Part shown: one piece after another, positions 1 through 7,397 of the stretch
How positions within the stretch are numbered: the stretch's first letter is position 1
Layout of the letters: each line of letters begins with the position of its first letter
Source: Oxalobacteraceae bacterium OTU3CAMAD1
GTDB taxonomy: Bacteria > Pseudomonadota > Gammaproteobacteria > Burkholderiales > Burkholderiaceae_D
Length of the DNA: 64,000 nucleotides
Assembly: GCA_024123915.1 (NCBI GenBank)
Contig: CP099650.1
Span: forward strand, 5,642,001-5,706,000
Direction of reading: 5' to 3'
Notes under the pieces: generated by a model
What the model saw: the letters and a program-made list of their open reading frames with translations, nothing else
Told to the model about the DNA's origin: nothing
Database searches by the model: none
Made by a program: the position numbers and the translations under genes

Positions 1-192
1 GGGTTCGGTGGGCAGCACCGGGCCGAGCATGGATGGGATCACGGCCGTGAGCAGCGTTCTGGCAGGGCCGTCAAGTGCGAAACGATGGCCCGGCGTCGGC
101 GCGTAGGCCAGGCGATAAACGGCGCCGCCGGCGGCGAGCGCGAGCGCCCCGGCCACGCCTATCTTGAGAAAAGATCTGCGGTTTGAATCCAT
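1..192 (-). CDS. Tat-exported protein, N-terminal 64 residues only
   Basis: The gene starts at the ATG read leftward from 192 and runs off the left edge. The N-terminus reads MDSNRRSFLKIG, a twin-arginine signal (RRSFLK), followed by a hydrophobic Ala/Gly stretch to about residue 30, so the product should be exported folded by the Tat system. The stretch after the signal (ALDGPARTLLTAVIPSMLG) resembles the small Tat-signal subunits, gluconate 2-dehydrogenase subunit 3-like, that usually sit before a GMC oxidoreductase. That identification is inference from a short fragment. Upstream (to the right) lies a REP hairpin, so its promoter must fall between about 193 and 247. Confidence 0.7.
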   Translation of the reverse strand, partial: MDSNRRSFLKIGVAGALALAAGGAVYRLAYAPTPGHRFALDGPARTLLTAVIPSMLGPVLPTEP

Positions 193-247
193 GGTCCCCA
201 CCCGGTTGTTATATTTTTTTGTGCTGCTTATGGTCCGCCTGTGTTCC

Positions 248-344
248 ACGTAGGGCGGATTAGGCGGCACGCCGTAATCCGCCATTGCATGCGCCGTCGT
301 GACGCACGCAATGGCGGATTACGCTTCGCTAATCCGCCCTACGT
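248..344. repeat. REP/BIME-type hairpin, copy 1 of 5
   Basis: An inverted repeat about 97 bp long that begins ACGTAGGGCGGATTA and ends TAATCCGCCCTACGT. Each half is itself a small imperfect palindrome (GGCGGATTA...TAATCCGCC), so the unit is two REPs facing each other, a BIME-like layout. The downstream flank GTGTCTCC is shared with copies 2 and 4, which gives the element a polarity. It follows the 3' end of trmJ and may end that transcript. Confidence 0.9.
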
Positions 345-377
345 GTCTCCATGGTCAATTTGAATCCGTGGTCATGG

Positions 378-1178
378 TTAGCCGCCTTTGTCCGCCTTCC
401 GCTTGCCGGTCATATGCCTTGCGATGCCGCGCAGGATGTTCACTTCTTCCTTCTCCAGCTGCGCGCGGGAGAATAAGCGCTTGAGCCTGGGCATCAGCTT
501 GCGCGGGTTGTCCGCGTCGAGAAACCCGATCCCCACCAGCGCCTGCTCCAGATGCTGGTACATGCCCTCGATCTGCGCCAGGCTGGCCGCCTCGCCCTGG
601 AAGCCGATGTCGCTGGCGTCGCCGGCCGGCTGGCGCGGCGTGTGGGTCACGCCGGCGCCGTCGAGCACCGCCATCCGGCATTCGTAGGCCAGCACCTGCG
701 CGGCCTGCGACAAGTTCAGCGACGAATACTCCGGATTGGCAGGGATGTTGATCAGCACATTGCATTTTTCGACCAGCTCATTCGGCAGGCCGAAGCGCTC
801 GTTGCCGAAGATCAGGGCCGCGTGCAGCTCTGGCTGCGCCACCAACTGCGTGGACAGCTGGCGCGGCGTCAGCACCGGCGGCGAGAATTCGCGCAGCCGC
901 GCCGAGACGGCCGCGGCGAAGTTGATGCCGTCGAGCGCCTCGGCCATGCTGCCGACCACCCGCGCGCCGGCCAGGATGTCCTGCGCGCCACTGGCGAAGG
1001 CGACCGCCTCCGGATCCTGCGCGGCGTTCTCGAAACGGGGGCTGACCAGCACCAGATCGCTATATCCCATGGTTTTCATGGCCCGCGCGACGGCCCCGAT
1101 ATTGCCGGCCCGGCTGGTTTCGACCAGAATAAATCGCAGTCGCGTGAAAAGATTCGTGTTGATTTCGGGCAGGTTCAT
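378..1178 (-). CDS. trmJ: tRNA (cytidine/uridine-32-2'-O)-methyltransferase TrmJ
   Basis: A 266-residue SPOUT-family (TrmH-like) RNA methyltransferase. In this family TrmJ 2'-O-methylates position 32 in the anticodon loop of several tRNAs using S-adenosylmethionine. The N-terminal motif ILVETSRAGNIGAVARAMK and the knot motifs IFGNERFGLPNE (about 125-136) and IPANPEYSSLNLSQAAQ (about 146-162) are the expected ones. The C-terminal half (about 200-260) is the charged TrmJ extension. The length is normal. It is divergent from suhB, with about 190 bp between the two start codons, as in many beta- and gammaproteobacteria. Confidence 0.92.
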   Translation of the reverse strand: MNLPEINTNLFTRLRFILVETSRAGNIGAVARAMKTMGYSDLVLVSPRFENAAQDPEAVAFASGAQDILAGARVVGSMAEALDGINFAAAVSARLREFSPPVLTPRQLSTQLVAQPELHAALIFGNERFGLPNELVEKCNVLINIPANPEYSSLNLSQAAQVLAYECRMAVLDGAGVTHTPRQPAGDASDIGFQGEAASLAQIEGMYQHLEQALVGIGFLDADNPRKLMPRLKRLFSRAQLEKEEVNILRGIARHMTGKRKADKGG

Positions 1179-1368
1179 TTAAAATAGCGCTATTGCGCGG
1201 TATCGATACAATAACTTCAACCTTGCGGCCCGGCCAACAGCCAGCCCGCAAATCCGGATTTTACCCTGTCGGCGCCGCTCCGCTCTTTAATTCACTCTTG
1301 TTCTCTAGCGCGCCGCCGCGGCCCTGTCCGCCGGTGGGCGTTAGCGTTCTTTTAACGGAAAAGCTTAC

Positions 1369-2160
1369 ATGCACCCAATGCTCAACACGGCGATCAAAGC
1401 CGCCCGCCGCGCCGCCGCCGTCATCAACCGCGCCTCGTTCGACCTCGATCGCGTCATCGTGACCGAGAAAAACCACAAGGATTTCGTCACCGACGTCGAC
1501 CAGGCCGCCGAACAGGCGATCATCGAGGTGCTGTCCAAAGCCTATCCCGACCACGCCTTCCTGGCCGAGGAATCGGGTCCGTCCAAGAACGCCAACGACG
1601 AGACTGAATACACCTGGATCATCGACCCGCTCGATGGCACCACCAACTTCATGCACGGCTTCCCGCAATACTGCATCTCGATCGCGCTGTCGCAGCGCGG
1701 CGTGATCACCCAGGGCGTCATCTACGACCCGGTGCGCAACGACCTGTTCACCGCCACCAAGGGCGCCGGCGCCTACCTGAACGACAAGCGCATCCGCGTG
1801 ACCAAGCTCGACCGCATCGCCAACGCCCTGCTCTCGACCGGCTACCAGGCCGGCAACGCCAAGGCGCTGGACGAATACCTGAAGATGTACGGCATCATGG
1901 CCGAACGCTCGCACGGCGTGCGCCGTCCGGGCAGCGCCGCGCTGGACCTGGCCTACGTGGCCGCCGGCCGCCTCGACGGTTTCTACGAGAAGGGCCTGAA
2001 GCCTTGGGATATCGCCGCCGGTTCGCTGATGGTGACCGAGTCGGGCGGTATCGTCGGCGAATTCAACGGTGAGTCGGACTACCTGTACAAGGGCGACATC
2101 ATCGCCGCCAGCCCGAAAATCTTCGGCCAGATGGTCGGCCTGCTGACCCCGTTCGCCTGA
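1369..2160 (+). CDS. suhB: Inositol-1-monophosphatase SuhB
   Basis: A 263-residue member of the Mg-dependent inositol monophosphatase family, cytoplasmic. SuhB dephosphorylates inositol-1-phosphate and in Proteobacteria also acts with the rRNA antitermination complex. Metal-binding motifs are intact: EESG near residues 67-70, the signature DPLDGTTNF near 88-96, and the C-terminal KPWDIAAG near 206-213. Start ATG 1369 is preceded by CGGAAAAG. A Rho-independent terminator follows at 2210-2236, so the gene looks monocistronic. Confidence 0.95.
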   Translation: MHPMLNTAIKAARRAAAVINRASFDLDRVIVTEKNHKDFVTDVDQAAEQAIIEVLSKAYPDHAFLAEESGPSKNANDETEYTWIIDPLDGTTNFMHGFPQYCISIALSQRGVITQGVIYDPVRNDLFTATKGAGAYLNDKRIRVTKLDRIANALLSTGYQAGNAKALDEYLKMYGIMAERSHGVRRPGSAALDLAYVAAGRLDGFYEKGLKPWDIAAGSLMVTESGGIVGEFNGESDYLYKGDIIAASPKIFGQMVGLLTPFA

Positions 2161-2209
2161 TCTGCCGCGATTTGCCCCATAACGGGGCGTAAATAGACAA
2201 TCTGTTACA

Positions 2210-2236
2210 AAAAAAGGGAGCGTATGCTCCCTTTTT
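2210..2236 (+). terminator. Rho-independent terminator after suhB
   Basis: GGGAGC-GTAT-GCTCCC stem-loop at 2216-2231, followed by TTTTT and preceded by a run of A, so it could work in both directions. A second small hairpin (CCCCATAACGGGG, 2175-2187) sits between it and the suhB stop. Confidence 0.85.
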
Positions 2237-2383
2237 CATTTCCCATTTGAAACATCAAGCGGACTTAGCTGCTATACTGATAGCTGCGGCATCTGACCAG
2301 TCCTTTGCGCCGCAATCCAAAAATCCGATTGCCTGCGACTGGCGCCCTCAGAGGCGACAGGCCGATCTCCATATAAAGTTATC

Positions 2384-3796
2384 ATGTCATTCTCTTCCCT
2401 CGGTTTGTCCGACGCTATTGTCCGTGCTGTGACCGAAACCGGTTACACCACGCCGACCCCGATCCAACTGCAGGCGATCCCCGCAGTCCTGAACGGCGGC
2501 GATTTGCTGGCGGGCGCGCAAACCGGCACCGGCAAGACCGCCGGTTTCACCCTGCCGCTGCTGCAACGCCTGTCGACCGACGCCGCCGGCGCGGCGCAGA
2601 CGAGCAACACCACCACGCGTCCGATCCGCGCGCTGATCCTGACCCCGACCCGCGAACTGGCGGCCCAGGTCGAGGAAAGCGTGCGCATCTACGGCAAGTA
2701 CACCAAGCTGAACTCGACCGTGATCTTCGGCGGCGTCGGCATCAACCCGCAGATCAAGCAGCTCAAGCACGGCGTCGACATCCTGGTCGCCACGCCGGGC
2801 CGTTTGCTCGACCACATGGAACAGCGCACCGTCAACCTGTCGAAGGTCGAGATCCTGATCCTGGACGAAGCCGACCGCATGCTGGACATGGGCTTCATCC
2901 GCGACATCAAGAAAGTGCTGGCCGCGTTGCCAGCCAAGCGCCAGAACCTGCTGTTCTCGGCCACCTTCTCGGACGAGATCAAGGCCCTGGCCGACGGCCT
3001 GCTGAACAAGCCGGCAACGATCGAAGTCGCGCGCCGCAACTCGACCGTGGAAGTGATCGCGCAAAAGATCCATCCGGTCGACCGCGACAAGAAGCACCCG
3101 ATGCTGGCGCACCTGATCAAGTCGAACGACTGGTCGCAGGTGCTGGTGTTCACGCGCACCAAGCACGGCGCCAACAAGCTGGTCGAACAACTGGGCGCGG
3201 ACGGCATCGGCGCCATGGCGATCCACGGCAACAAGAGCCAATCGGCGCGCACCAAGGCGCTGTCCGAGTTCAAGGACAACAAGCTGCAAGTGCTGGTGGC
3301 CACCGACATCGCCGCGCGCGGCATCGACATCGACCAGCTGCCGCACGTGGTCAACTACGACCTGCCGAACATTCCTGAAGACTATGTGCACCGCATCGGC
3401 CGCACCGGCCGCGCCGGCGCCACCGGCGAAGCGGTGTCGCTGGTCTGCGTGGACGAGCACGACATGTTGAAAGACATCGAAAAGCTCATCAAGCAAACCC
3501 TGCCGCGCGAAGTGATCCCTGGCTTCGAGCCGGACCTGAACGCGCGCGCCCAACCTGTGCAGCTGCGCAGCGCCGGTCACCGCCCAGGCGGCGGCCGTAG
3601 CGGCGGTGGCGGCGGCGGCCAAGGCCGTGGCAAACCCGGCGGCGGTGGCGGCGCCAAGGCCGGCGGCAGTGGCGGAGGCGGCAGCAAGCCACGCGCGCCT
3701 GGCGCTTCGGCCGGCGGCAACGGCGGCGGTCCGCGCACGGGCACCAGTGCCCCGCGCCCGGCGGCCCCGCACCGCTCGGGCGGTCGCGGCCGATAA
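2384..3796 (+). CDS. rhlE: DEAD-box RNA helicase RhlE
   Basis: A 470-residue ATP-dependent RNA helicase used in RNA decay and ribosome assembly, especially in the cold. The helicase motifs occur in order: the Q-motif ([10 protein letters not shown], about 25-34), AQTGTGKT (about 45-52), PTRELA (about 87-92), TPGR, DEAD (about 160), SAT, the RGID motif and HRIGRTGR (about 343-350). The tail from about residue 400 is a Gly/Arg/Pro-rich low-complexity RNA-binding extension. The leader is about 220 bp long and holds a TATACT hexamer at 2273-2278 and a GCGGC/GCCGC hairpin. A strong terminator follows. Confidence 0.95.
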   Translation: MSFSSLGLSDAIVRAVTETGYTTPTPIQLQAIPAVLNGGDLLAGAQTGTGKTAGFTLPLLQRLSTDAAGAAQTSNTTTRPIRALILTPTRELAAQVEESVRIYGKYTKLNSTVIFGGVGINPQIKQLKHGVDILVATPGRLLDHMEQRTVNLSKVEILILDEADRMLDMGFIRDIKKVLAALPAKRQNLLFSATFSDEIKALADGLLNKPATIEVARRNSTVEVIAQKIHPVDRDKKHPMLAHLIKSNDWSQVLVFTRTKHGANKLVEQLGADGIGAMAIHGNKSQSARTKALSEFKDNKLQVLVATDIAARGIDIDQLPHVVNYDLPNIPEDYVHRIGRTGRAGATGEAVSLVCVDEHDMLKDIEKLIKQTLPREVIPGFEPDLNARAQPVQLRSAGHRPGGGRSGGGGGGQGRGKPGGGGGAKAGGSGGGGSKPRAPGASAGGNGGGPRTGTSAPRPAAPHRSGGRGR

Positions 3797-3815
3797 GCCG
3801 ACCTCGCTCTAATGC

Positions 3816-3850
3816 AATGCCGCTCAATGCGAATTGAGCGGCATTTTTTT
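3816..3850 (+). terminator. Rho-independent terminator after rhlE
   Basis: A 13-bp perfect stem (AATGCCGCTCAAT at 3816-3828 pairing with ATTGAGCGGCATT at 3833-3845) with a 4-nt loop and a T-tract to 3850. Confidence 0.93.
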
Positions 3851-3858
3851 CGCCCCCA

Positions 3859-3962
3859 CCCCGGGGGTCAGGTCCGACATTCGGACATTGCGGAACTTCT
3901 TTAACGATAAAAGGTTCCACACTCCGACTGGTTTGTCCGAATGTCGGACCTGACCCCCGGGG
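3859..3962. repeat. 104-bp element with 29-bp perfect inverted repeats
   Basis: The arms at 3859-3887 and 3934-3962 are perfect reverse complements of each other over 29 bp and contain GGGGGTCAGGTCCGAC. The 46-bp middle carries a weak inner pairing (GGAAC/GTTCC). It sits between the rhlE terminator and the next promoter. The size and layout are those of a MITE or REP-derived unit. Its arms share the GGTCCGAC core with a smaller palindrome at 50505-50533. Confidence 0.85.
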
Positions 3963-3990
3963 TTTGAAGCTTTTTTGTCTTGTCGGGCAA

Positions 3991-4006
3991 ATATCGTTTA
4001 CGATAT
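3991..4006. promoter_or_regulatory. 16-bp palindrome upstream of the isomerase gene, candidate operator
   Basis: ATATCG-TTTA-CGATAT, a perfect inverted repeat ending 28 bp before the start codon at 4035. Its position over the likely promoter or leader suggests a repressor site. The cognate regulator is not in the window. Confidence 0.45.
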
Positions 4007-4034
4007 CGGATTGCTAACGCTTATCGGAACGTCC

Positions 4035-4814
4035 ATGCCCCGCTTCGCCGCCAACCTGTCGATGCTGTTTACCGACACGCCCTTCCTCGACCGTTTTGCG
4101 TTGGCGCGCGAGGCCGGCTTTGATGCAGTGGAATTTCTCTTTCCTTATGCCTACGAGGCCGGACAGATCGCGGAACGCCTGCGCCGCCACGAGTTGCAAC
4201 TGGTGCTGTTCAACCTGCCCTGCGGCGAGTGGGATGCGGGCGACCGCGGCATGGCCTGCGACCCGCTGCGCGTCGAGGAATTCCGCGCCGGCGTGCGGCC
4301 GGCGCTGGATTACGCGCTGGCGCTGGGCGTGACCCAGCTCCACTGCATGGCCGGCAAGGTGCCAGCCGGCCTGGCGCCGGAGGCGGCGCGCGCTACCTAT
4401 GTCGACAACCTGCGCTACGCCGCCGATCTGGCCCTGCCGCACGGTATCGATCTGCTGATCGAGCCTATCAACCACTTCGATATGCCCGGCTATTTCCTCA
4501 ACCGCAGCGCGCAGGCGCTGGATATCATCGCCGAGGCCGGCCGCCCCAACCTGTTTTTGCAGTACGACATCTATCACATGCAACGCATGGAAGGCGAGCT
4601 GAGCAACACCATCCGCGCCAACCTGCCGATGATCAAACACATGCAGATCGCCGACACCCCGGGCCGCCACGAACCGGGCACCGGAGAGATCAATTACCGC
4701 CACCTGTTCGCCTTCATCGACGAGATCGGCTACACCGGCTGGCTGGGCTGCGAATACATTCCCGCCGGCGACACCATCGCCGGCCTGGACTGGCGATCCG
4801 CCTTGGCACCCTAG
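4035..4814 (+). CDS. hyi: Hydroxypyruvate isomerase-family TIM-barrel protein
   Basis: A 259-residue protein of the xylose-isomerase-like TIM-barrel superfamily, closest in pattern to hydroxypyruvate isomerase (Hyi), which interconverts hydroxypyruvate and tartronate semialdehyde; the related OtnI acts on 2-oxotetronate. Supporting segments are the start MPRFAANLSMLF, LLIEPINHFDMPGYF (about 145-160, with the metal-binding Glu), QYDIYHMQRMEG (about 176-187), IADTPGRHEPGTGEINY (about 207-223) and GCEYIP near the end. The ATG at 4035 fits the family N-terminus; an in-frame ATG 20 codons upstream does not. It stands alone, without the usual glyoxylate carboligase or reductase partners, so the exact substrate is uncertain. 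Confidence 0.8.
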   Translation: MPRFAANLSMLFTDTPFLDRFALAREAGFDAVEFLFPYAYEAGQIAERLRRHELQLVLFNLPCGEWDAGDRGMACDPLRVEEFRAGVRPALDYALALGVTQLHCMAGKVPAGLAPEAARATYVDNLRYAADLALPHGIDLLIEPINHFDMPGYFLNRSAQALDIIAEAGRPNLFLQYDIYHMQRMEGELSNTIRANLPMIKHMQIADTPGRHEPGTGEINYRHLFAFIDEIGYTGWLGCEYIPAGDTIAGLDWRSALAP

Positions 4815-4881
4815 ACTGCGCATTCTCAAAACGGCCGTAAACACCCAGCGTAACAATAGTCCCAACCCTAGAGGAGCACCC

Positions 4882-5649
4882 ATGAAACTGCCGCGTCTTT
4901 TCCTGTTACTCGGATTGCTGGCCCTGCTTGGCGGTTGCGCCAGCAGCACGCCGCGCATGGCCGAGGTGCGCGCCTTCGCCGCCCAGGCGCCCAAGCTCAA
5001 CGCGTATCACGAATTGACCGAGCGCTACCGCACAACCTACCAGCGCGAACAGCCCTTCCTGACCCCCGCCGCCGACGCCCGCGAGGCCGAACTCGACGCC
5101 AAGCGCCGGCAGGCGTGCGACGATTTCGTCAAGCTGCAATACGGCGTGCAGGCGTACATGCAGACGCTCGGCGTGCTGGCCGGCGACGAGCAGTACGAGC
5201 TGCGCGACCAGCTCAAGACCATCGGCGGCGGCATCAAGGCCTGGCCCGACTCCGGCATCGAAGAGAAACACGTCAACGCCTTCACCCGGCTGACGACCCT
5301 GATCGCGCGCGCCATTACGGCGAAAACGCAGGAACGCGCCGTCAACGAGGTCATGCGCGAGGCCGAGCAGCCGGTGCGCGATCTGCTCGAGGCGATGAGC
5401 ACTTTGCTGAGGCTGTACGACAAGTCCAGCGAGAACGAGGAGCGCATCGTCATCGGCATGCTGGAGTCGGAGATTCCCTTCCTCGACCCCACCCGCGACC
5501 GCCTGCTGACGGCGCTGGCGAAAAGCGCGCAGCAGAACAAACAAGCCGAGTACCGCCTGATCGGCCAGCGCCAGACCCTGGCGCAGAAAAACCTGGCGGC
5601 GATCGAACAGAGCCACCGCGCGCTGCTCGACCAGATCCCGCCCAACTAA
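4882..5649 (+). CDS. Unknown lipoprotein
   Basis: A 255-residue predicted lipoprotein with a lipobox LLGGC at about residues 15-19 after a Leu-rich signal. The mature part is highly charged and almost all helical by composition, with no family I recognise. RBS GAGGAG precedes the ATG. It is followed 18 bp later by another unknown helical protein and then a DksA-like zinc-finger gene, so these three probably form one transcript. It could be a structural or chaperone-like periplasmic factor; nothing in the sequence fixes the role. Confidence 0.75.
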   Translation: MKLPRLFLLLGLLALLGGCASSTPRMAEVRAFAAQAPKLNAYHELTERYRTTYQREQPFLTPAADAREAELDAKRRQACDDFVKLQYGVQAYMQTLGVLAGDEQYELRDQLKTIGGGIKAWPDSGIEEKHVNAFTRLTTLIARAITAKTQERAVNEVMREAEQPVRDLLEAMSTLLRLYDKSSENEERIVIGMLESEIPFLDPTRDRLLTALAKSAQQNKQAEYRLIGQRQTLAQKNLAAIEQSHRALLDQIPPN

Positions 5650-5667
5650 GCCCACACAGGAGCAGCG

Positions 5668-6090
5668 ATGACTACCAATCCCATCCAACTGGACCTCGAA
5701 GCGCTGGCCGACAGCCTGTCCGCCAGCGCCGACGCCCTGCACACCCGCCTGATGCGCGATATCCGCCAGAAACCGCCCGTCATCCAGCAGACGGTCGCGC
5801 AGGCGCTGTTCGAAAACGAAGTCGCGCTGCGCCAACGCGCCAACAGCCTGTACCTGGAAGCGGCGGTGCTGGCCGCGAGCGGACTGGGCGGCGCCCAGAA
5901 ACAGTTGCTGGAAGTGACCGACCGCGCGCAGGAAAAAATCCGCAAGATCCAGCACACCAAGGATTTGATCCAGCTGACCGGCGAACTGCTGAGCCTGGCG
6001 GCGGCCATCGCCACCGGCAAACCCGACAAACTGGCCAAGCCGTTCGAGACCATCAAGCACCATCTGGAGGCGATGGACGCGCCTGGCTGA
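5668..6090 (+). CDS. Unknown helical protein
   Basis: A 140-residue protein without a signal peptide or membrane segment, rich in Ala, Leu, Gln and Lys, probably all alpha-helical. I recognise no domain. It lies 18 bp after the lipoprotein gene and has its own RBS (CAGGAGCAG). A cytoplasmic protein co-transcribed with a lipoprotein is unusual, but co-occurrence of this pair in other genomes would be the only clue to function. Confidence 0.7.
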   Translation: MTTNPIQLDLEALADSLSASADALHTRLMRDIRQKPPVIQQTVAQALFENEVALRQRANSLYLEAAVLAASGLGGAQKQLLEVTDRAQEKIRKIQHTKDLIQLTGELLSLAAAIATGKPDKLAKPFETIKHHLEAMDAPG

Positions 6091-6184
6091 CGCCGCGCCG
6101 CATCGCAGCGCATCAACGCCCGCTTCCCGCTGGGCCGAACAAAACCGCGCCATCACCGGTCCAATGGGGTAAGGAGCGCGCGGC

Positions 6185-6559
6185 ATGAACGGACTGGAAG
6201 AACATCAATGGCAGACCTTGCAGGCGCGGCTGGAGCGCGCCCGCAAGGCGCTGCTGAGCCAACTCGCGGACGATCTGGACCGCAACACCGACGTGCGCCT
6301 GCCTCTGCCGCACGAGGCCGAAGCCTCGCCCGCCGACAACGCCAGCCAGCGCACGCTCAACGCCCTCGTCCACGAGACGGCGGCCCACACCACCAAACAG
6401 TTGTCCATGGTCAGGCAGGCTCTCGCCAAGTTCGACGACCAGAGCTACGGACTGTGCGAAAACTGTGGCGAGGAAATCGGCTTCTCGCGGCTTGACGCGC
6501 GGCCGGAGGCGCGCCTGTGCATCGGTTGCCAGACGCGCATGGAGCAACGACGGCGATGA
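6185..6559 (+). CDS. TraR/DksA-type C4 zinc-finger protein
   Basis: A 124-residue DksA/TraR-family protein. The N-terminal half is a coiled coil; the C-terminal zinc finger is CENC near 95-98 and CIGC near 116-119. DksA-like proteins insert the coiled coil into the RNA polymerase secondary channel and alter transcription during starvation. It is shorter than true DksA (about 150 residues) and its coil lacks an obvious DxxDxA tip, so it is more likely one of the small paralogues of unknown target. It is the last gene of a likely three-gene run and converges on the Gly-zipper gene at 6600. Confidence 0.82.
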   Translation: MNGLEEHQWQTLQARLERARKALLSQLADDLDRNTDVRLPLPHEAEASPADNASQRTLNALVHETAAHTTKQLSMVRQALAKFDDQSYGLCENCGEEIGFSRLDARPEARLCIGCQTRMEQRRR

Positions 6560-6599
6560 CGCCGCCGGCCCCGGGGATCGCCGCAACGGCGTGACGGGC

Positions 6600-7154
6600 C
6601 TACGCGGGCACGGGCCGCGAGTTCGGATTGAAGTCGCGCCAATCGCCGCCGCTGATGCTGCCCTCGGCGCGTTCGACATCCTTGGCGCCCAGGCCGCGCA
6701 GCACGTCGAGGGCCTTTTGCTCCTGGCCGCTGTCGACCACCTCGACGGCGATCATCATGCCCGACTTGCGCGGCGCGCGCATGTTCTCCGAACTGCCGTC
6801 CTCGGCCTCGCCGGCGTCCTTCATCTTCGAAAAACTGAACAGCGAACCGACGTGGGCGCCGACCAGCGCGCCCACCACCGGGCCCAACGGGCCGGCCACC
6901 GGAATCGCGGCGGTGCCGGCCACCGCGCCGGCCACGGCGCCGGTGGCGCCGCCCTGCACCACGCCCTCGTCGGTCTCCTTGGCGCCGGGCGACTTGTCAT
7001 GGTCGCCGCCGAGCTCGTACATATCGTGCTGCCCGGCCGGGTTGACATAGAACGCGCTGATGCGCTCGGCCGCGAAGCCGGCGCGCAGCAAGGCGATGCG
7101 CGCATCCGCGATCTCATCCTGCAACTGGAAATGCCCCGCAATAATATTGCTCAT
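6600..7154 (-). CDS. Gly-zipper membrane-associated stress protein (17 kDa stress-protein-like)
   Basis: A 184-residue protein. Residues 1-45 resemble the N-terminal domain of general-stress-protein-17M-like proteins. A long Gly/Ala zipper follows (about 70-110, GGATGAVAGAVAGTAA...GPLGPVVGALVGAHVG), of the kind that inserts in membranes as a hairpin. A basic C-terminal part follows. The ATG at 7154 is chosen because AGGGAGAA precedes it at the right distance and the protein aligns from there. A candidate Crp-type box with a CATATT -10 lies 72 bp upstream, which places it in the envelope regulon described below. Confidence 0.75.
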   Translation of the reverse strand: MSNIIAGHFQLQDEIADARIALLRAGFAAERISAFYVNPAGQHDMYELGGDHDKSPGAKETDEGVVQGGATGAVAGAVAGTAAIPVAGPLGPVVGALVGAHVGSLFSFSKMKDAGEAEDGSSENMRAPRKSGMMIAVEVVDSGQEQKALDVLRGLGAKDVERAEGSISGGDWRDFNPNSRPVPA

Positions 7155-7218
7155 GCTTTTCTCCCTGGTTTCGGCCGAAGCCCACCAGCGCAATATGCGC
7201 CCGCGCGGCCGGCGTTTC

Positions 7219-7234
7219 CGTGCGCTCGCGCACT
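7219..7234. promoter_or_regulatory. Crp-type box for the Gly-zipper gene at 6600-7154
   Basis: CGTGCG-CTCG-CGCACT matches the window consensus TGTRCG-N4-CGYACA at all positions except the outermost two. The centre (7226.5) is 32 bp upstream of CATATT (7192-7197, minus strand), the class II spacing. Confidence 0.55.
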
Positions 7235-7330
7235 GTGGACGCCTGTTTTCGCCGGCCCGGTGCGCTGACGGGGACTGTCCCATGCGTGCAACGCGTTCGT
7301 ACCGGATGACAACTAATGCTGGCTTCGCCG

Positions 7331-7336
7331 TATAAT
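7331..7336 (+). promoter_or_regulatory. Perfect -10 hexamer of the signalling operon
   Basis: TATAAT, 61 bp before the ATG at 7398. An ATGACA at 7306-7311 could act as a -35 with a long 19-bp spacer. This is probably the single promoter of the five overlapping genes that follow. Confidence 0.5.
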
Positions 7337-7397
7337 CGACCGGGTGACGGCAGAGGTTTTTTTGCAGCAATCAGCTTGCATTTCAATAGGAACGCCG

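Noticed and set aside
182..375. Near-repeat TTTGAATCCRTGGTC on both sides of REP copy 1 (182-196 and 360-374)
   Set aside because: It might look like a target-site duplication, but it is not adjacent to the repeat ends and the other four copies lack anything similar. Probably chance or a small local duplication.
2387..3772. Long open frame antisense to rhlE (and similar ones opposite EAL, AsmA, PF10136, SecD and TonB genes)
   Set aside because: High GC at third codon positions keeps antisense frames open. The translations are low-complexity Arg/Ala/His/Gln-rich and match no family.
7344..7397. Upstream GTG start for the EAL gene
   Set aside because: It lies 8 bp from the -10 hexamer, so it would be at or before the transcript start. 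The ATG at 7398 has a better RBS.
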